Assembly (NCBI GenBank): GCA_018901675.1
Contig: JAHIEH010000046.1
Span: 1-12,325 of the forward strand
Origin: Nanobdellota archaeon
Lineage (GTDB): Archaea; Nanobdellota; Nanobdellia; Pacearchaeales; GW2011-AR1
Reading direction: 5' to 3'
Length of the DNA: 12,325 nucleotides
Made by a program: the position numbers and the translations under genes. Below the pieces are notes generated by a model. That model ran no database searches. It was not told the DNA's origin and was given only the letters and a program-made list of their open reading frames with translations. Shown here piece by piece: positions 1 to 5,804 of this stretch. The number at the start of each line of letters is the position of its first letter. The first letter of the stretch is position 1.

Positions 1-21
1 CAGAAAAATTTAGTTAGTTTG

Positions 22-88
22 AGCTTCAGCTATAAAACCAGAAATACAAATTTTGCTGAAGCTTAATATCCATAGAAAAAGATGGATA
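22..88. repeat. Two consecutive inverted repeats upstream of the first operon
   Basis: Two perfect dyads are visible. The 9-base arm AGCTTCAGC at 22-30 is repeated inverted at 55-63 across a 24-base loop, and TATCCAT at 67-73 is inverted at 82-88 across an 8-base loop. They could be hairpins of an RNA entering from the left edge, for example the 3' end of a gene outside the window, or operator sites for the operon starting at 165. Nothing in the sequence decides between these. Confidence 0.5.
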
Positions 89-112
89 CAGAGATATTTA
101 AATATTTCTGTG
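89..112. repeat. Near-perfect 24-bp palindrome (possible operator)
   Basis: The arm ACAGAGATATTT at 89-100 is followed directly by AAATATTTCTGT at 101-112. This is a 12-bp palindrome with a single mismatched pair and no loop. It ends about 25 bp upstream of the TATA box of the operon at 165. The absence of a loop argues for a DNA-binding dimer site rather than an RNA hairpin. The regulator is unknown; one of the two operon products could bind here if they form an autoregulated pair (inference). Confidence 0.4.
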
Positions 113-133
113 CCAATACTGATCAAACCAAAA

Positions 134-145
134 TTTATTTAAAGG
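134..145 (+). promoter_or_regulatory. Archaeal TATA box for the operon at 165
   Basis: The TTTAAA core at 138-143 within ATTTATTTAAAGG is centred about 25 bp upstream of the ATG at 165. This is the spacing expected if transcription starts at or next to the start codon, giving a leaderless mRNA. The same geometry recurs at several other genes of the window. Confidence 0.55.
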
Positions 146-164
146 TGCACATTCATTTTATAGA

Positions 165-659
165 ATGGGAATAGAAGATGACACCCTGTCTGAATTTAGA
201 AAAATCGAGGGCGCAAAAGAGTGCAAATACTTCTGCACAGAGTTAATTGTAAAAACTGCTAATCCTAACTTTAATCCTTACAAATTCGCCCAGTTCTGCA
301 CCCAAGAAGAAAAACAAAAACTGGGGTATCTTTCAGATTTGATATTAAATTTAAAAGAAGACAATGTTTTAAAACAAAGAACTTATAAAAATCTAGAGAA
401 ATTATCCGAATTATTCAAGGATCAATATCCACAATGGGTTCATATATCCGCTAAATCAAAAGAAGTTAAGAGATGGATGGAGCAAGAACCCATGGACAGC
501 CTAAACTACAAATGGAGAGTATACCCTACAATATTACCAGAAGATATATTCGACTGGTTAGATCTTTACCAAGGCGATTACCTTAAAGAAATTATGAAAA
601 AAAAGGATATAAGACAACTACTTCTTAAAAAGAAAGGATTTTTGAGAATAGGAGTTTAG
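165..659 (+). CDS. Uncharacterised 164-aa protein, first gene of a putative toxin-antitoxin-like pair
   Basis: I do not recognise a family. The protein is soluble, lysine-rich and probably mostly helical, with no signal peptide or membrane segment. Cysteines 20, 24 and 45 do not form an obvious zinc knuckle. The region around residues 46-85 (beginning EEKQKLGYLSDLIL) could be a helical DNA-binding or dimerising part, but this is a guess. The start at 165 fits the TATA box about 25 bp upstream and needs no ribosome-binding site. The stop overlaps the leader of the next gene: only two bases separate the two genes, and the ribosome-binding site of the nucleotidyltransferase lies inside the last codons here, so the two are translationally coupled. 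That arrangement, with a small unknown protein before a minimal nucleotidyltransferase, is typical of AbiE/MNT-like toxin-antitoxin pairs, so an antitoxin or partner role is inferred from context only. Confidence 0.75.
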   Translation: MGIEDDTLSEFRKIEGAKECKYFCTELIVKTANPNFNPYKFAQFCTQEEKQKLGYLSDLILNLKEDNVLKQRTYKNLEKLSELFKDQYPQWVHISAKSKEVKRWMEQEPMDSLNYKWRVYPTILPEDIFDWLDLYQGDYLKEIMKKKDIRQLLLKKKGFLRIGV

Positions 660-661
660 AT

Positions 662-1207
662 ATGTCCTATAAAGATGTTGATAAAAGAAAGACATTAAAC
701 ACTCTCTATGCCATAGATAATTATCTGGGTGAAGAGGGGTATACCAAGAGATTTCCTATTTATTTTATTGGCGGTTCTGCTTTAATACTAAGCGAATTTC
801 AGAAATCTTCTAAGGATATTGATTTTATCACAGATAACAATGGGTATCTTGCTTTAGAAGGTTTTATAGATGAGTTAGAAAAACAAAAAGGAATTAAAAT
901 TGACATGTTCAAAAAAGGTTTTCTTCCTAATTATCGTTGTGAAGATTGCCTATTAAGAAGTAAAAAATTTTTAGGTCTAAAACATCTTGAGGTATACATT
1001 CTGGATTACATAGACATTATACTGACAAAAGGAATTGCTGGAAGAGAGGATGATATTGAAGCTATAAAATCTCTTAAAGACAGGGGGATTATTGCTACAA
1101 AAGAAGAGCTTATCAAAAGGTTTAATGGAGTTGTTCCGAATAGAGGAAAAGAAGAAGAAATAAATAGAAGATTTAAAACATTTGTGAAGAGATATGAATC
1201 TCTTTAG
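662..1207 (+). CDS. DUF6036/AbiEii-like nucleotidyltransferase domain protein
   Basis: The product resembles the minimal nucleotidyltransferase fold used by AbiEii/MNT-type toxins and DUF6036-type proteins. Residues 34-40 read YFIGGSA and residues 51-55 read KDIDF, matching the GG(S) glycine turn and the D-x-D metal-binding pair (Asp52, Asp54) of pol-beta-like transferases. A C-terminal stretch (residues 115-142, LDYIDIILTKGIAGREDDIE and onward) resembles the helical region following the catalytic core in DUF6036 proteins. Such enzymes transfer NMP groups from NTPs to tRNA or protein targets; the target here is unknown. The start at 662 is supported by AGGAG at 650-654 with a seven-base spacer, located inside the end of the upstream gene. 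It is the second gene of a two-gene operon and ends 19 bp before the convergent elp3 stop. Toxin function is inference from fold and context. Confidence 0.72.
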   Translation: MSYKDVDKRKTLNTLYAIDNYLGEEGYTKRFPIYFIGGSALILSEFQKSSKDIDFITDNNGYLALEGFIDELEKQKGIKIDMFKKGFLPNYRCEDCLLRSKKFLGLKHLEVYILDYIDIILTKGIAGREDDIEAIKSLKDRGIIATKEELIKRFNGVVPNRGKEEEINRRFKTFVKRYESL

Positions 1208-1230
1208 ATAATCAGTATAAAAAAGATTAT
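1208..1230. terminator. Short dyad with T tract between convergent genes
   Basis: ATAATC at 1208-1213 is inverted as GATTAT at 1225-1230. On the minus strand a run of six T (plus-strand A at 1219-1224) follows the elp3 stop immediately. T-rich tracts after stop codons serve as intrinsic termination signals in archaea. The dyad is short, so only the T tract on the elp3 side is reasonably convincing. Confidence 0.3.
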
Positions 1231-2798
1231 ATCTTCTTCACCATATACCCCTCTTCAAGTTTATACCCCAGTTTCTTGTAATACTCTCTGACACCCACCC
1301 CAGAGATAACGCTTAATTTGCGGATTTTATTCTTTTTAACAATCCCCTCTGCTTTCTGCATCAGCAACTTCCCCAAACCAGTATGCTGTCCAATAATCCC
1401 CTTTTCCCCTATATTTAAAGACTGACCATAAACGTGCAATTCTCTTATGATTGCTTTCTTTTCTTGGAATTTGCCCTGCTCGTTAACATTCGCTCGGTAT
1501 TCTTTTAAATTAGTTATGTTAAACAAGCCTATTTTTTTATTAATAACTGGTTTTAGGGCGAGTGGTTGGGGGGTTGTGGTGGGGCTATTAAATATTCTTA
1601 ACCTCAAAAGTCCAAACAAAATATCATTCTTATTTACCATCTCAAGAAAATATTCATCTCCTTTGCTTGCTTTATATTTTGTGATTTTTAAGTTTAAATC
1701 CAGATTAATTTCTTTACCAACTAAATCTTGTTTATTTCTGTGCGTAGGCAGAGTGTTAGATTTAGTGGCGCCAAAATTTTTCATAGAAAAATTTTTAGCG
1801 TCCCTTATCGCAAAACCGATTTCCCTGAATCTTATCTCTTTTATCTTTGCTTTTTCTTCTCTTAATTTTTCTTCAACATCTTTCCTCAAATCAATTTTGG
1901 TTGTTCCCCCAACAATATATTCTGGAGGAATCTCTCTCATTATCCTCATTACTCTGCAGTATCTCGGAACAATTTTCAGCATCTGCCTTAAAAGTTTTTC
2001 GAGTTGCTCTTTGTTATATGGAGTATACTTGCCTTCCCAATACCAACTCTCAAGCTCTGCCCCTTTGATAGCATAACAGGGATAAATCTTTATTTGTTCT
2101 GGCTTAAAATTCTCATTAGAAAATATCTTTTTGAATAATTTTATATCTTTTTTTAAATCAGAACTAGGAAGCCCAGGCATTATATGATAACCCACTTTAA
2201 ATCCGGTGTTTCTTAATCTTTGTGTGGCATCCACCACATCTTTAACACTATGCCCTCTGTTTACGATTTTGTAGATTTTATCATCAGGCATTTGAACTCC
2301 AAGCTCAACCCTCGTAGCCCCAAATTCCCTCATTCTCTTAATATCCTCATCAGAACAAGTATCCGGCCTTGTTTCAATGCACAAAGCAACACACCTGTGT
2401 TTTGCTGTTTCATTTATTTTCTGTGCCTTTTGCAAATCAAGAGATTTCCTGCCATTCAAAGCATCATAACAATCCTTGACAAATTTATATTGGAATTTAA
2501 CAGGATAATGCAAAAATGTCCCCCCCATAATAATTAACTCAATCTTGTCAGTAGGATGGTTCATCAATCTAAATGATTCAATCCTTGATTTAACCTGTTT
2601 ATAAGCATCATATTTCAAAAGCACTGCTCTCATAATCGCAGGACTTTTAGGAGTATAACTCTGGGGAACATTTAAACTCGGGCAATATAAGCATGTTCCG
2701 TGTTTGCATTTTCTGGGGGGAAGAACAACTGCCACAGGAGTCACGCCTGCAAGTGTTTTGCTCGGCTTTCTAATCTCATTTGATTTTGGTTTTAGCAT
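1227..2798 (-). CDS. elp3: Elp3, tRNA uridine(34) carboxymethyl-modifying radical-SAM acetyltransferase
   Basis: Elp3 uses a radical-SAM centre and acetyl-CoA to build 5-carboxymethyl-type groups on wobble uridine of tRNA. The N-terminal radical-SAM part has the archaeal cluster motif CKHGTCLYC (Cys31, 36, 39), then PQSYT near 45-49, MGGTF at 91-95, CIETRPD at 140-146, ELGVQ at 165-169, NRGHSVKDVVDA at 180-191 and GYHIMPGLP at 203-211. The C-terminal GNAT domain has RELHVYG at 452-458, the acetyl-CoA loop QHTGLGKLLM at 471-480, and VISGVGVREYYKKLGY at 497-512. The start at 2798 gives the short archaeal N-terminus. Two stretches look longer than usual for the family: about residues 334-362, and 403-447, which holds a Pro/Thr-rich segment encoded by an unusually C-rich tract. 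The gene is monocistronic, convergent with the nucleotidyltransferase. A Trm9-like methyltransferase at 7441 could act on its product. Confidence 0.96.
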   Translation of the reverse strand: MLKPKSNEIRKPSKTLAGVTPVAVVLPPRKCKHGTCLYCPSLNVPQSYTPKSPAIMRAVLLKYDAYKQVKSRIESFRLMNHPTDKIELIIMGGTFLHYPVKFQYKFVKDCYDALNGRKSLDLQKAQKINETAKHRCVALCIETRPDTCSDEDIKRMREFGATRVELGVQMPDDKIYKIVNRGHSVKDVVDATQRLRNTGFKVGYHIMPGLPSSDLKKDIKLFKKIFSNENFKPEQIKIYPCYAIKGAELESWYWEGKYTPYNKEQLEKLLRQMLKIVPRYCRVMRIMREIPPEYIVGGTTKIDLRKDVEEKLREEKAKIKEIRFREIGFAIRDAKNFSMKNFGATKSNTLPTHRNKQDLVGKEINLDLNLKITKYKASKGDEYFLEMVNKNDILFGLLRLRIFNSPTTTPQPLALKPVINKKIGLFNITNLKEYRANVNEQGKFQEKKAIIRELHVYGQSLNIGEKGIIGQHTGLGKLLMQKAEGIVKKNKIRKLSVISGVGVREYYKKLGYKLEEGYMVKKI

Positions 2799-2828
2799 GT
2801 TTTATTTAAAAAGTATTAATTTAAGAAT

Positions 2829-2873
2829 ATTCCTAAAATAGATATTCCTAAAATATATCTTCCTAGAATATAT
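2829..2873. repeat. Three tandem 15-bp repeats upstream of elp3
   Basis: The units ATTCCTAAAATAGAT (2829-2843), ATTCCTAAAATATAT (2844-2858) and CTTCCTAGAATATAT (2859-2873) are exactly tandem with a 15-bp period. The first two differ at one base and the third at two or three. They lie between the divergent start codons of elp3 (2798) and the small gene at 2919. Each carries a TATA-like core. They may be regulator sites or multiple promoter elements, or simply an expanded AT repeat. Confidence 0.7.
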
Positions 2874-2890
2874 AACATTCGATAATTATC

Positions 2891-2898
2891 TTTTTAAA
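2891..2898 (+). promoter_or_regulatory. TATA box for the cysteine-rich protein gene
   Basis: TTTTTAAA is centred about 24 bp upstream of the ATG at 2919, with no room for a ribosome-binding site. This fits a leaderless transcript and supports plus-strand coding here over the overlapping minus-strand open frames. Confidence 0.5.
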
Positions 2899-2918
2899 CA
2901 ATCCCGTCAAGTACTTCC

Positions 2919-3176
2919 ATGACGGAAAGTTCAAATGGCGTATGCAAACATATGGAAGTTGTAATAGATGAAAGAGGAGAATTTGGATTATGTTTAAGGG
3001 GTTTTTCTCCGGATAAATTATCACTTTTGTATAATTCTCCTGAAAAAATTGGAAATGTTGCAGATTGCATAGCCACACATAAGGTGGATAACGGATATTT
3101 CACTCCTGATTGTTGGATAAACATAGAAGAAACATACGATTGCAAACATTGTACATCTCCTAAAAGAGAAGGATAA
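2919..3176 (+). CDS. Small cysteine-rich protein, unknown function (85 aa)
   Basis: I do not recognise a family. The 85-residue acidic protein has six cysteines (9, 25, 50, 65, 75, 78) and histidines at 11, 54 and 77. The ends read VCKHMEVV near residues 8-15 and DCKHC at 74-78, so the terminal cysteines could pair in a metal site (CxH plus CxHC), with Cys25, 50 and 65 in between. There is no signal peptide or transmembrane stretch. The start codon sits 24 bp below a TATA box, as in a leaderless gene. It is divergent from elp3 and separated by 86 bp from the salvage-enzyme gene, which has its own promoter. Two minus-strand frames overlap it, but their translations lack protein-like features, so this frame is preferred. 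Zinc or redox function is speculative. Confidence 0.65.
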   Translation: MTESSNGVCKHMEVVIDERGEFGLCLRGFSPDKLSLLYNSPEKIGNVADCIATHKVDNGYFTPDCWINIEETYDCKHCTSPKREG

Positions 3177-3230
3177 ACCCCCACAATTTTACTCTAAATT
3201 CTGATTATATATCCCTCATTGCATAAATCC

Positions 3231-3238
3231 TTTTAAAT
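3231..3238 (+). promoter_or_regulatory. TATA box for the MTAP-APRT fusion gene
   Basis: TTTTAAAT, preceded by CC as in a BRE-TATA junction, is centred about 28 bp upstream of the ATG at 3263. No Shine-Dalgarno motif intervenes, so a leaderless mRNA is likely. Confidence 0.5.
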
Positions 3239-3262
3239 TGTTTTTGTTTTTCACTTAGTAAT

Positions 3263-4555
3263 ATGGCTCTAAAAATCGGCATAATAGGCGGCAGTGGCTT
3301 GGACAATCCGGACTTGTTGCAGGATTTCAAGGAAATCGAAGTTGACACTCCTTTTGGAAAGCCCTCTTCCCCCCTAATTATAGGAAAAATAAAAGGAATT
3401 GAAGTTGCAATTATATCCCGCCATGGAAGAAAACATGAAATTCCTCCAACTCAAGTTAACAATAGAGCCAATATCTATGCACTAAAATATCAAGGATGCA
3501 AATTTATACTCTCTACAACAGCTGTTGGTTCTTTAAAAGAAGAAATAAAAAGAGGAGACTTTGTTATTCTTGACCAATTCATTGATTTCACAAAACAGAG
3601 AAAACTTTCTTTCTATGAGAAATTTGAATTTGGTCCTATTCATACTCCAATGGCAAATCCATTTTCAGAGAAGCTAAGAAAAAAGCTGATTGAAGCCTGC
3701 AAACAACTTGGCTTTCCTCACCATGAAAAAGGAACAGTTATCACAATAGAAGGTCCTAGATTTTCAACAATTGCAGAAAGTAAAATGTTTCGTTTGCTTG
3801 GGGCAGATATTATAAACATGTCAATTGCTCCTGAAGCAATCTTGGCAAATGAAGCAGAAGTTGAATACGCAACAATAGCCATGTCAACTGATTATGACTG
3901 CTGGAAACAGGATGAATCTCCTGTAACTTGGGATGAGATATCTAAAGTCTTTAGCCAAAATGTAGAAAAAGTCAAACAAGTTATTGTAAAAATTATAGAA
4001 AGCTTTTCTATTGAGGAAGAATACAGAAAAATAAAAGAAAAAATAAGAACCATTCCTGATTTTCCAAAGCCAGGAATCATGTTCAGGGACTTAACAACAC
4101 TTCTCCAAGATAAAGATGGTTTTAGAAAAGTTATTGAAATTTTCCATGAAAGATATAAAGACAGGGGAATAAATATTGTTGCAGGAATTGAAAGCAGGGG
4201 TTTTATTATCGGAGGAGCTTTGGCAGAAAAAATTAATGCTGGTTTTGTCCCCATAAGAAAAAAAGGCAAACTTCCTTTTCAAGTTGAAAGCCAGGAATAT
4301 GATTTAGAATATGGAAAAGATACAATTGAAATTCACAAAGATGCTATTAAACCTGGGGAAAAAGTGCTTTTAATTGACGATTTGATTGCAACTTCGGGAA
4401 CCAGCACAGCCTCATGTAAATTAATTAATAAATTGGGAGGAAAAATCTTGGAGTGTGCTTTCATAGTAGAATTAGAAGATTTGGGCGGGAGACAAAAGTT
4501 AGAAAGCGAAGGATATAATGTGTTTAGTATTGTTAATTTTAAAGAGAATGAATAA
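3263..4555 (+). CDS. mtnP-apt: Bifunctional methylthioadenosine phosphorylase - adenine phosphoribosyltransferase fusion
   Basis: Two complete salvage enzymes are joined in one 430-aa chain. Residues 1-250 are a PNP/MTAP-family phosphorylase: phosphate site IGGSG at 8-12, RHGRKHEIPP at 53-62, STTAVGS at 84-90, IEGPRFST at 162-169, NMS at 185-187 and TDYDCWK at 209-215. The two aspartates of DYD (210, 212) are the residues that select 6-aminopurines such as MTA in this family. Residues 262-430 are a type I phosphoribosyltransferase of APRT type: PDFPKPGIMFRDLT at 265-278, GIESRGF at 308-314 and the PRPP loop VLLIDDLIATSGT at 368-380. Predicted reactions: MTA plus phosphate gives adenine plus methylthioribose-1-phosphate, then adenine plus PRPP gives AMP plus PPi. 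The frame is continuous, with a linker of about ten residues. The gene has its own TATA box. Its 3' end overlaps the convergent nuclease-like gene by 17 bp. Confidence 0.95.
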   Translation: MALKIGIIGGSGLDNPDLLQDFKEIEVDTPFGKPSSPLIIGKIKGIEVAIISRHGRKHEIPPTQVNNRANIYALKYQGCKFILSTTAVGSLKEEIKRGDFVILDQFIDFTKQRKLSFYEKFEFGPIHTPMANPFSEKLRKKLIEACKQLGFPHHEKGTVITIEGPRFSTIAESKMFRLLGADIINMSIAPEAILANEAEVEYATIAMSTDYDCWKQDESPVTWDEISKVFSQNVEKVKQVIVKIIESFSIEEEYRKIKEKIRTIPDFPKPGIMFRDLTTLLQDKDGFRKVIEIFHERYKDRGINIVAGIESRGFIIGGALAEKINAGFVPIRKKGKLPFQVESQEYDLEYGKDTIEIHKDAIKPGEKVLLIDDLIATSGTSTASCKLINKLGGKILECAFIVELEDLGGRQKLESEGYNVFSIVNFKENE

Positions 4556-5435
4556 TCGGTTCAATTTGTTTTATTTTTTCATCAGCTTCTTTTAGATGAT
4601 TTATCACAATTAATGGATAACATTCAAATCCATTTTTATTTAATAATATCCTTCTTATAGAATAATAACCTTCTTCTGTTTCCCTTTTTTTACCGCGCTT
4701 TATAGGGGGATGAAATTCCAAAAATAACTTATTCTGAATAAAGAAATCAACATGACATTTTCCTATTTGAAAGTGGACATTCTCTTTTTCAACCGGTTTT
4801 CCTATTAACCCTTTTTCTACTAATTTTTTACATATAATTCTTTCTTCATTTGAATCAAATAGACAACCCATAAACTCGTAAGGATAATTCTTCCTATGGC
4901 TTTCTAAAGCCAATAGAGCCAAGGGATAAAGATTATGGGCCTTATGGGACATTTCTTTTAGTTGATTTGGATTTTTTTCTTTACATCTTAAAGCAGCTTG
5001 TCTTTGATGTTCATTAAACGTACCTTTTACTTTCATAGTTTCATGCGCTTTTTTCATGTTTATTCTTGAATGATCTGGATTAATCTCTTGAAGTCTCTTA
5101 GCCATTTTTGAGAAATATTCTGAATTCCCTCTCAATCTTTCAGCATTAATTTTCCCTTGTATTGGGCCATATTTTTTACCTAATTTCTCCCCTAAATAAG
5201 GGTGTTTTTGTTGAGCAATCTTACCCGCCTTGCTATATAACTTCGGGTCTTTTTCTATTGCTTTCTTTTGGTTTTGTTTTGCAACCATACAATATCTATA
5301 CCATTTTATAGTTCCTTTTTGAAATCTTGTCCCAATAGGCAAAGAGAACCTTTTTGCTACTTCTTCTACAGAATATCCTCTACTCAGCAGAGCTCCTACT
5401 TCTTCTCTTATTCTTATATGATTTTTATCTTGCAT
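4539..5435 (-). CDS. HTH-repeat-nuclease protein, candidate homing or defence endonuclease
   Basis: This is not a named family I can identify with certainty. Three parts are visible in 298 aa. Residues 8-35 (YSVEEVAKRFSLPIGT at 21-36) look like a helix-turn-helix. Residues 67-185 carry degenerate lysine-rich repeats of the form (Y/F)SKxAKxxQxxxPx(8-9)KKA, clearest at 67-88, 108-131 and 143-168, with a fragment at 175-185; this resembles the NUMOD-type DNA-contacting modules of homing endonucleases. Residues 188-278 look like a Vsr/DUF559-type restriction-endonuclease fold: DSNEERIICKKLVEKG (194-209) with Glu197/198, then HVDFFIQNKLFLEFHP (228-243), giving Asp230 and Glu240-x-His242 in place of the usual D-ExK. 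His242 would substitute for the catalytic lysine. The gene follows a ribbon-helix-helix gene by 10 bp without a clear ribosome-binding site and overlaps the convergent fusion gene. DNA cleavage is inferred. Confidence 0.7.
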   Translation of the reverse strand: MQDKNHIRIREEVGALLSRGYSVEEVAKRFSLPIGTRFQKGTIKWYRYCMVAKQNQKKAIEKDPKLYSKAGKIAQQKHPYLGEKLGKKYGPIQGKINAERLRGNSEYFSKMAKRLQEINPDHSRINMKKAHETMKVKGTFNEHQRQAALRCKEKNPNQLKEMSHKAHNLYPLALLALESHRKNYPYEFMGCLFDSNEERIICKKLVEKGLIGKPVEKENVHFQIGKCHVDFFIQNKLFLEFHPPIKRGKKRETEEGYYSIRRILLNKNGFECYPLIVINHLKEADEKIKQIEPIIHSL

Positions 5436-5445
5436 GTGATAACAA

Positions 5446-5604
5446 TTAAATAAGAAGCTTTTTATTTTCTAAATCCTTTTTTATCAAAATAGATATTCTC
5501 GAACTCATATTAATTCCATTTTTCTCGCAGAACTCCCTAAATTTTTCTAATACCTCTTTTGGTAAAGTTATATTCAATCTTTCGTATTTATTATTCATAC
5601 TCAT
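5446..5604 (-). CDS. Ribbon-helix-helix (CopG/Arc-type) DNA-binding protein, 52 aa
   Basis: Translation of the minus strand from 5604 gives a 52-codon frame ending in TAA at 5446-5448. It has the compact ribbon-helix-helix layout: strand YERLNITLP (7-15), helix KEVLEKFREFCEKNG (16-30), turn INMSS and second helix RISILIKKDLENKK (36-49). Proteins of this fold act as dimeric repressors, often as antitoxins autoregulating their own operon. It lies 10 bp upstream of the nuclease-like gene in the same orientation, so the two form an operon. The start may be the first ATG (5604) or the second (5598). The TATA box at 5621-5630 is 21 bp from the first and 27 bp from the second, and the second fits the leaderless spacing seen elsewhere. 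Regulation of the nuclease by this protein is inference. Confidence 0.85.
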   Translation of the reverse strand: MSMNNKYERLNITLPKEVLEKFREFCEKNGINMSSRISILIKKDLENKKLLI

Positions 5605-5620
5605 TAATAAGTATCAGTAT

Positions 5621-5630
5621 TATTTAAAGG
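5621..5630 (-). promoter_or_regulatory. TATA box for the ribbon-helix-helix/nuclease operon
   Basis: The minus-strand CCTTTAAATA core (TTTAAA at 5623-5628) is centred 27 bp upstream of the second in-frame ATG of the 52-aa gene. The adjacent sequence GTATCAGTAT (5611-5620), between the TATA box and the start, contains two GTAT copies that could be half-sites for the encoded regulator. Confidence 0.5.
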
Positions 5631-5638
5631 TTTCGGTA

Positions 5639-5804
5639 ATGGTATGGTTTCCTAAATTAAAAGGCAGGCAAAAACTTGAAAAATATCCTCTTTTTAAAAT
5701 TGTGGAGTTTGAAGGTAATTAGTTTTGCAAAGGAGAATAAACAACTAGAAAATTTAAAGATAGAATGGAAATCAAAAAATTCCTCTGTGTTACCGCACCT
5801 TTAA
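5639..5804 (+). other. Possible decayed coding remnant in the intergenic region
   Basis: A 27-codon frame starts at ATG 5639 and stops at 5720-5722, with peptide-like content (WFPKLKGRQKLEKYPLFKIV). A single shift in frame near 5715 continues through another 29 codons (ISFAKENKQLENLKIEW) to TAA at 5802-5804. This could be a frameshifted remnant of a small gene, or chance reading of AT-rich DNA. Nothing supports expression, apart from GGAG at 5732-5735, which has no start codon at the right distance. Confidence 0.15.
5753..5758 (+). promoter_or_regulatory. Possible TATA box upstream of the hairpin-rich leader
   Basis: A TTTAAA core sits within GAAAATTTAAAGAT. By the spacing used at other genes here, transcription would start near 5780, just before the first hairpin and about 110 bases before the ATG at 5892. 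No closer TATA box is evident for that gene. Confidence 0.35.

Noticed and set aside
1447..2076. Long plus-strand open frame opposite elp3 (209 codons)
   Set aside because: It is fully antisense to a gene with unmistakable Elp3 motifs; the translation is hydrophobic and low in complexity as expected for a reverse-strand shadow.
2863..3184. Two minus-strand open frames over the 85-aa gene
   Set aside because: Neither has a promoter at the right distance or a protein-like pattern, while the plus-strand frame has a TATA box 24 bp upstream and ordered cysteines.
5639..5722. 27-codon peptide gene
   Set aside because: The peptide looks plausible, but the only TATA core is 13 bp away, there is no ribosome-binding site, and the frame can only be extended by a frameshift; retained only as a possible remnant.
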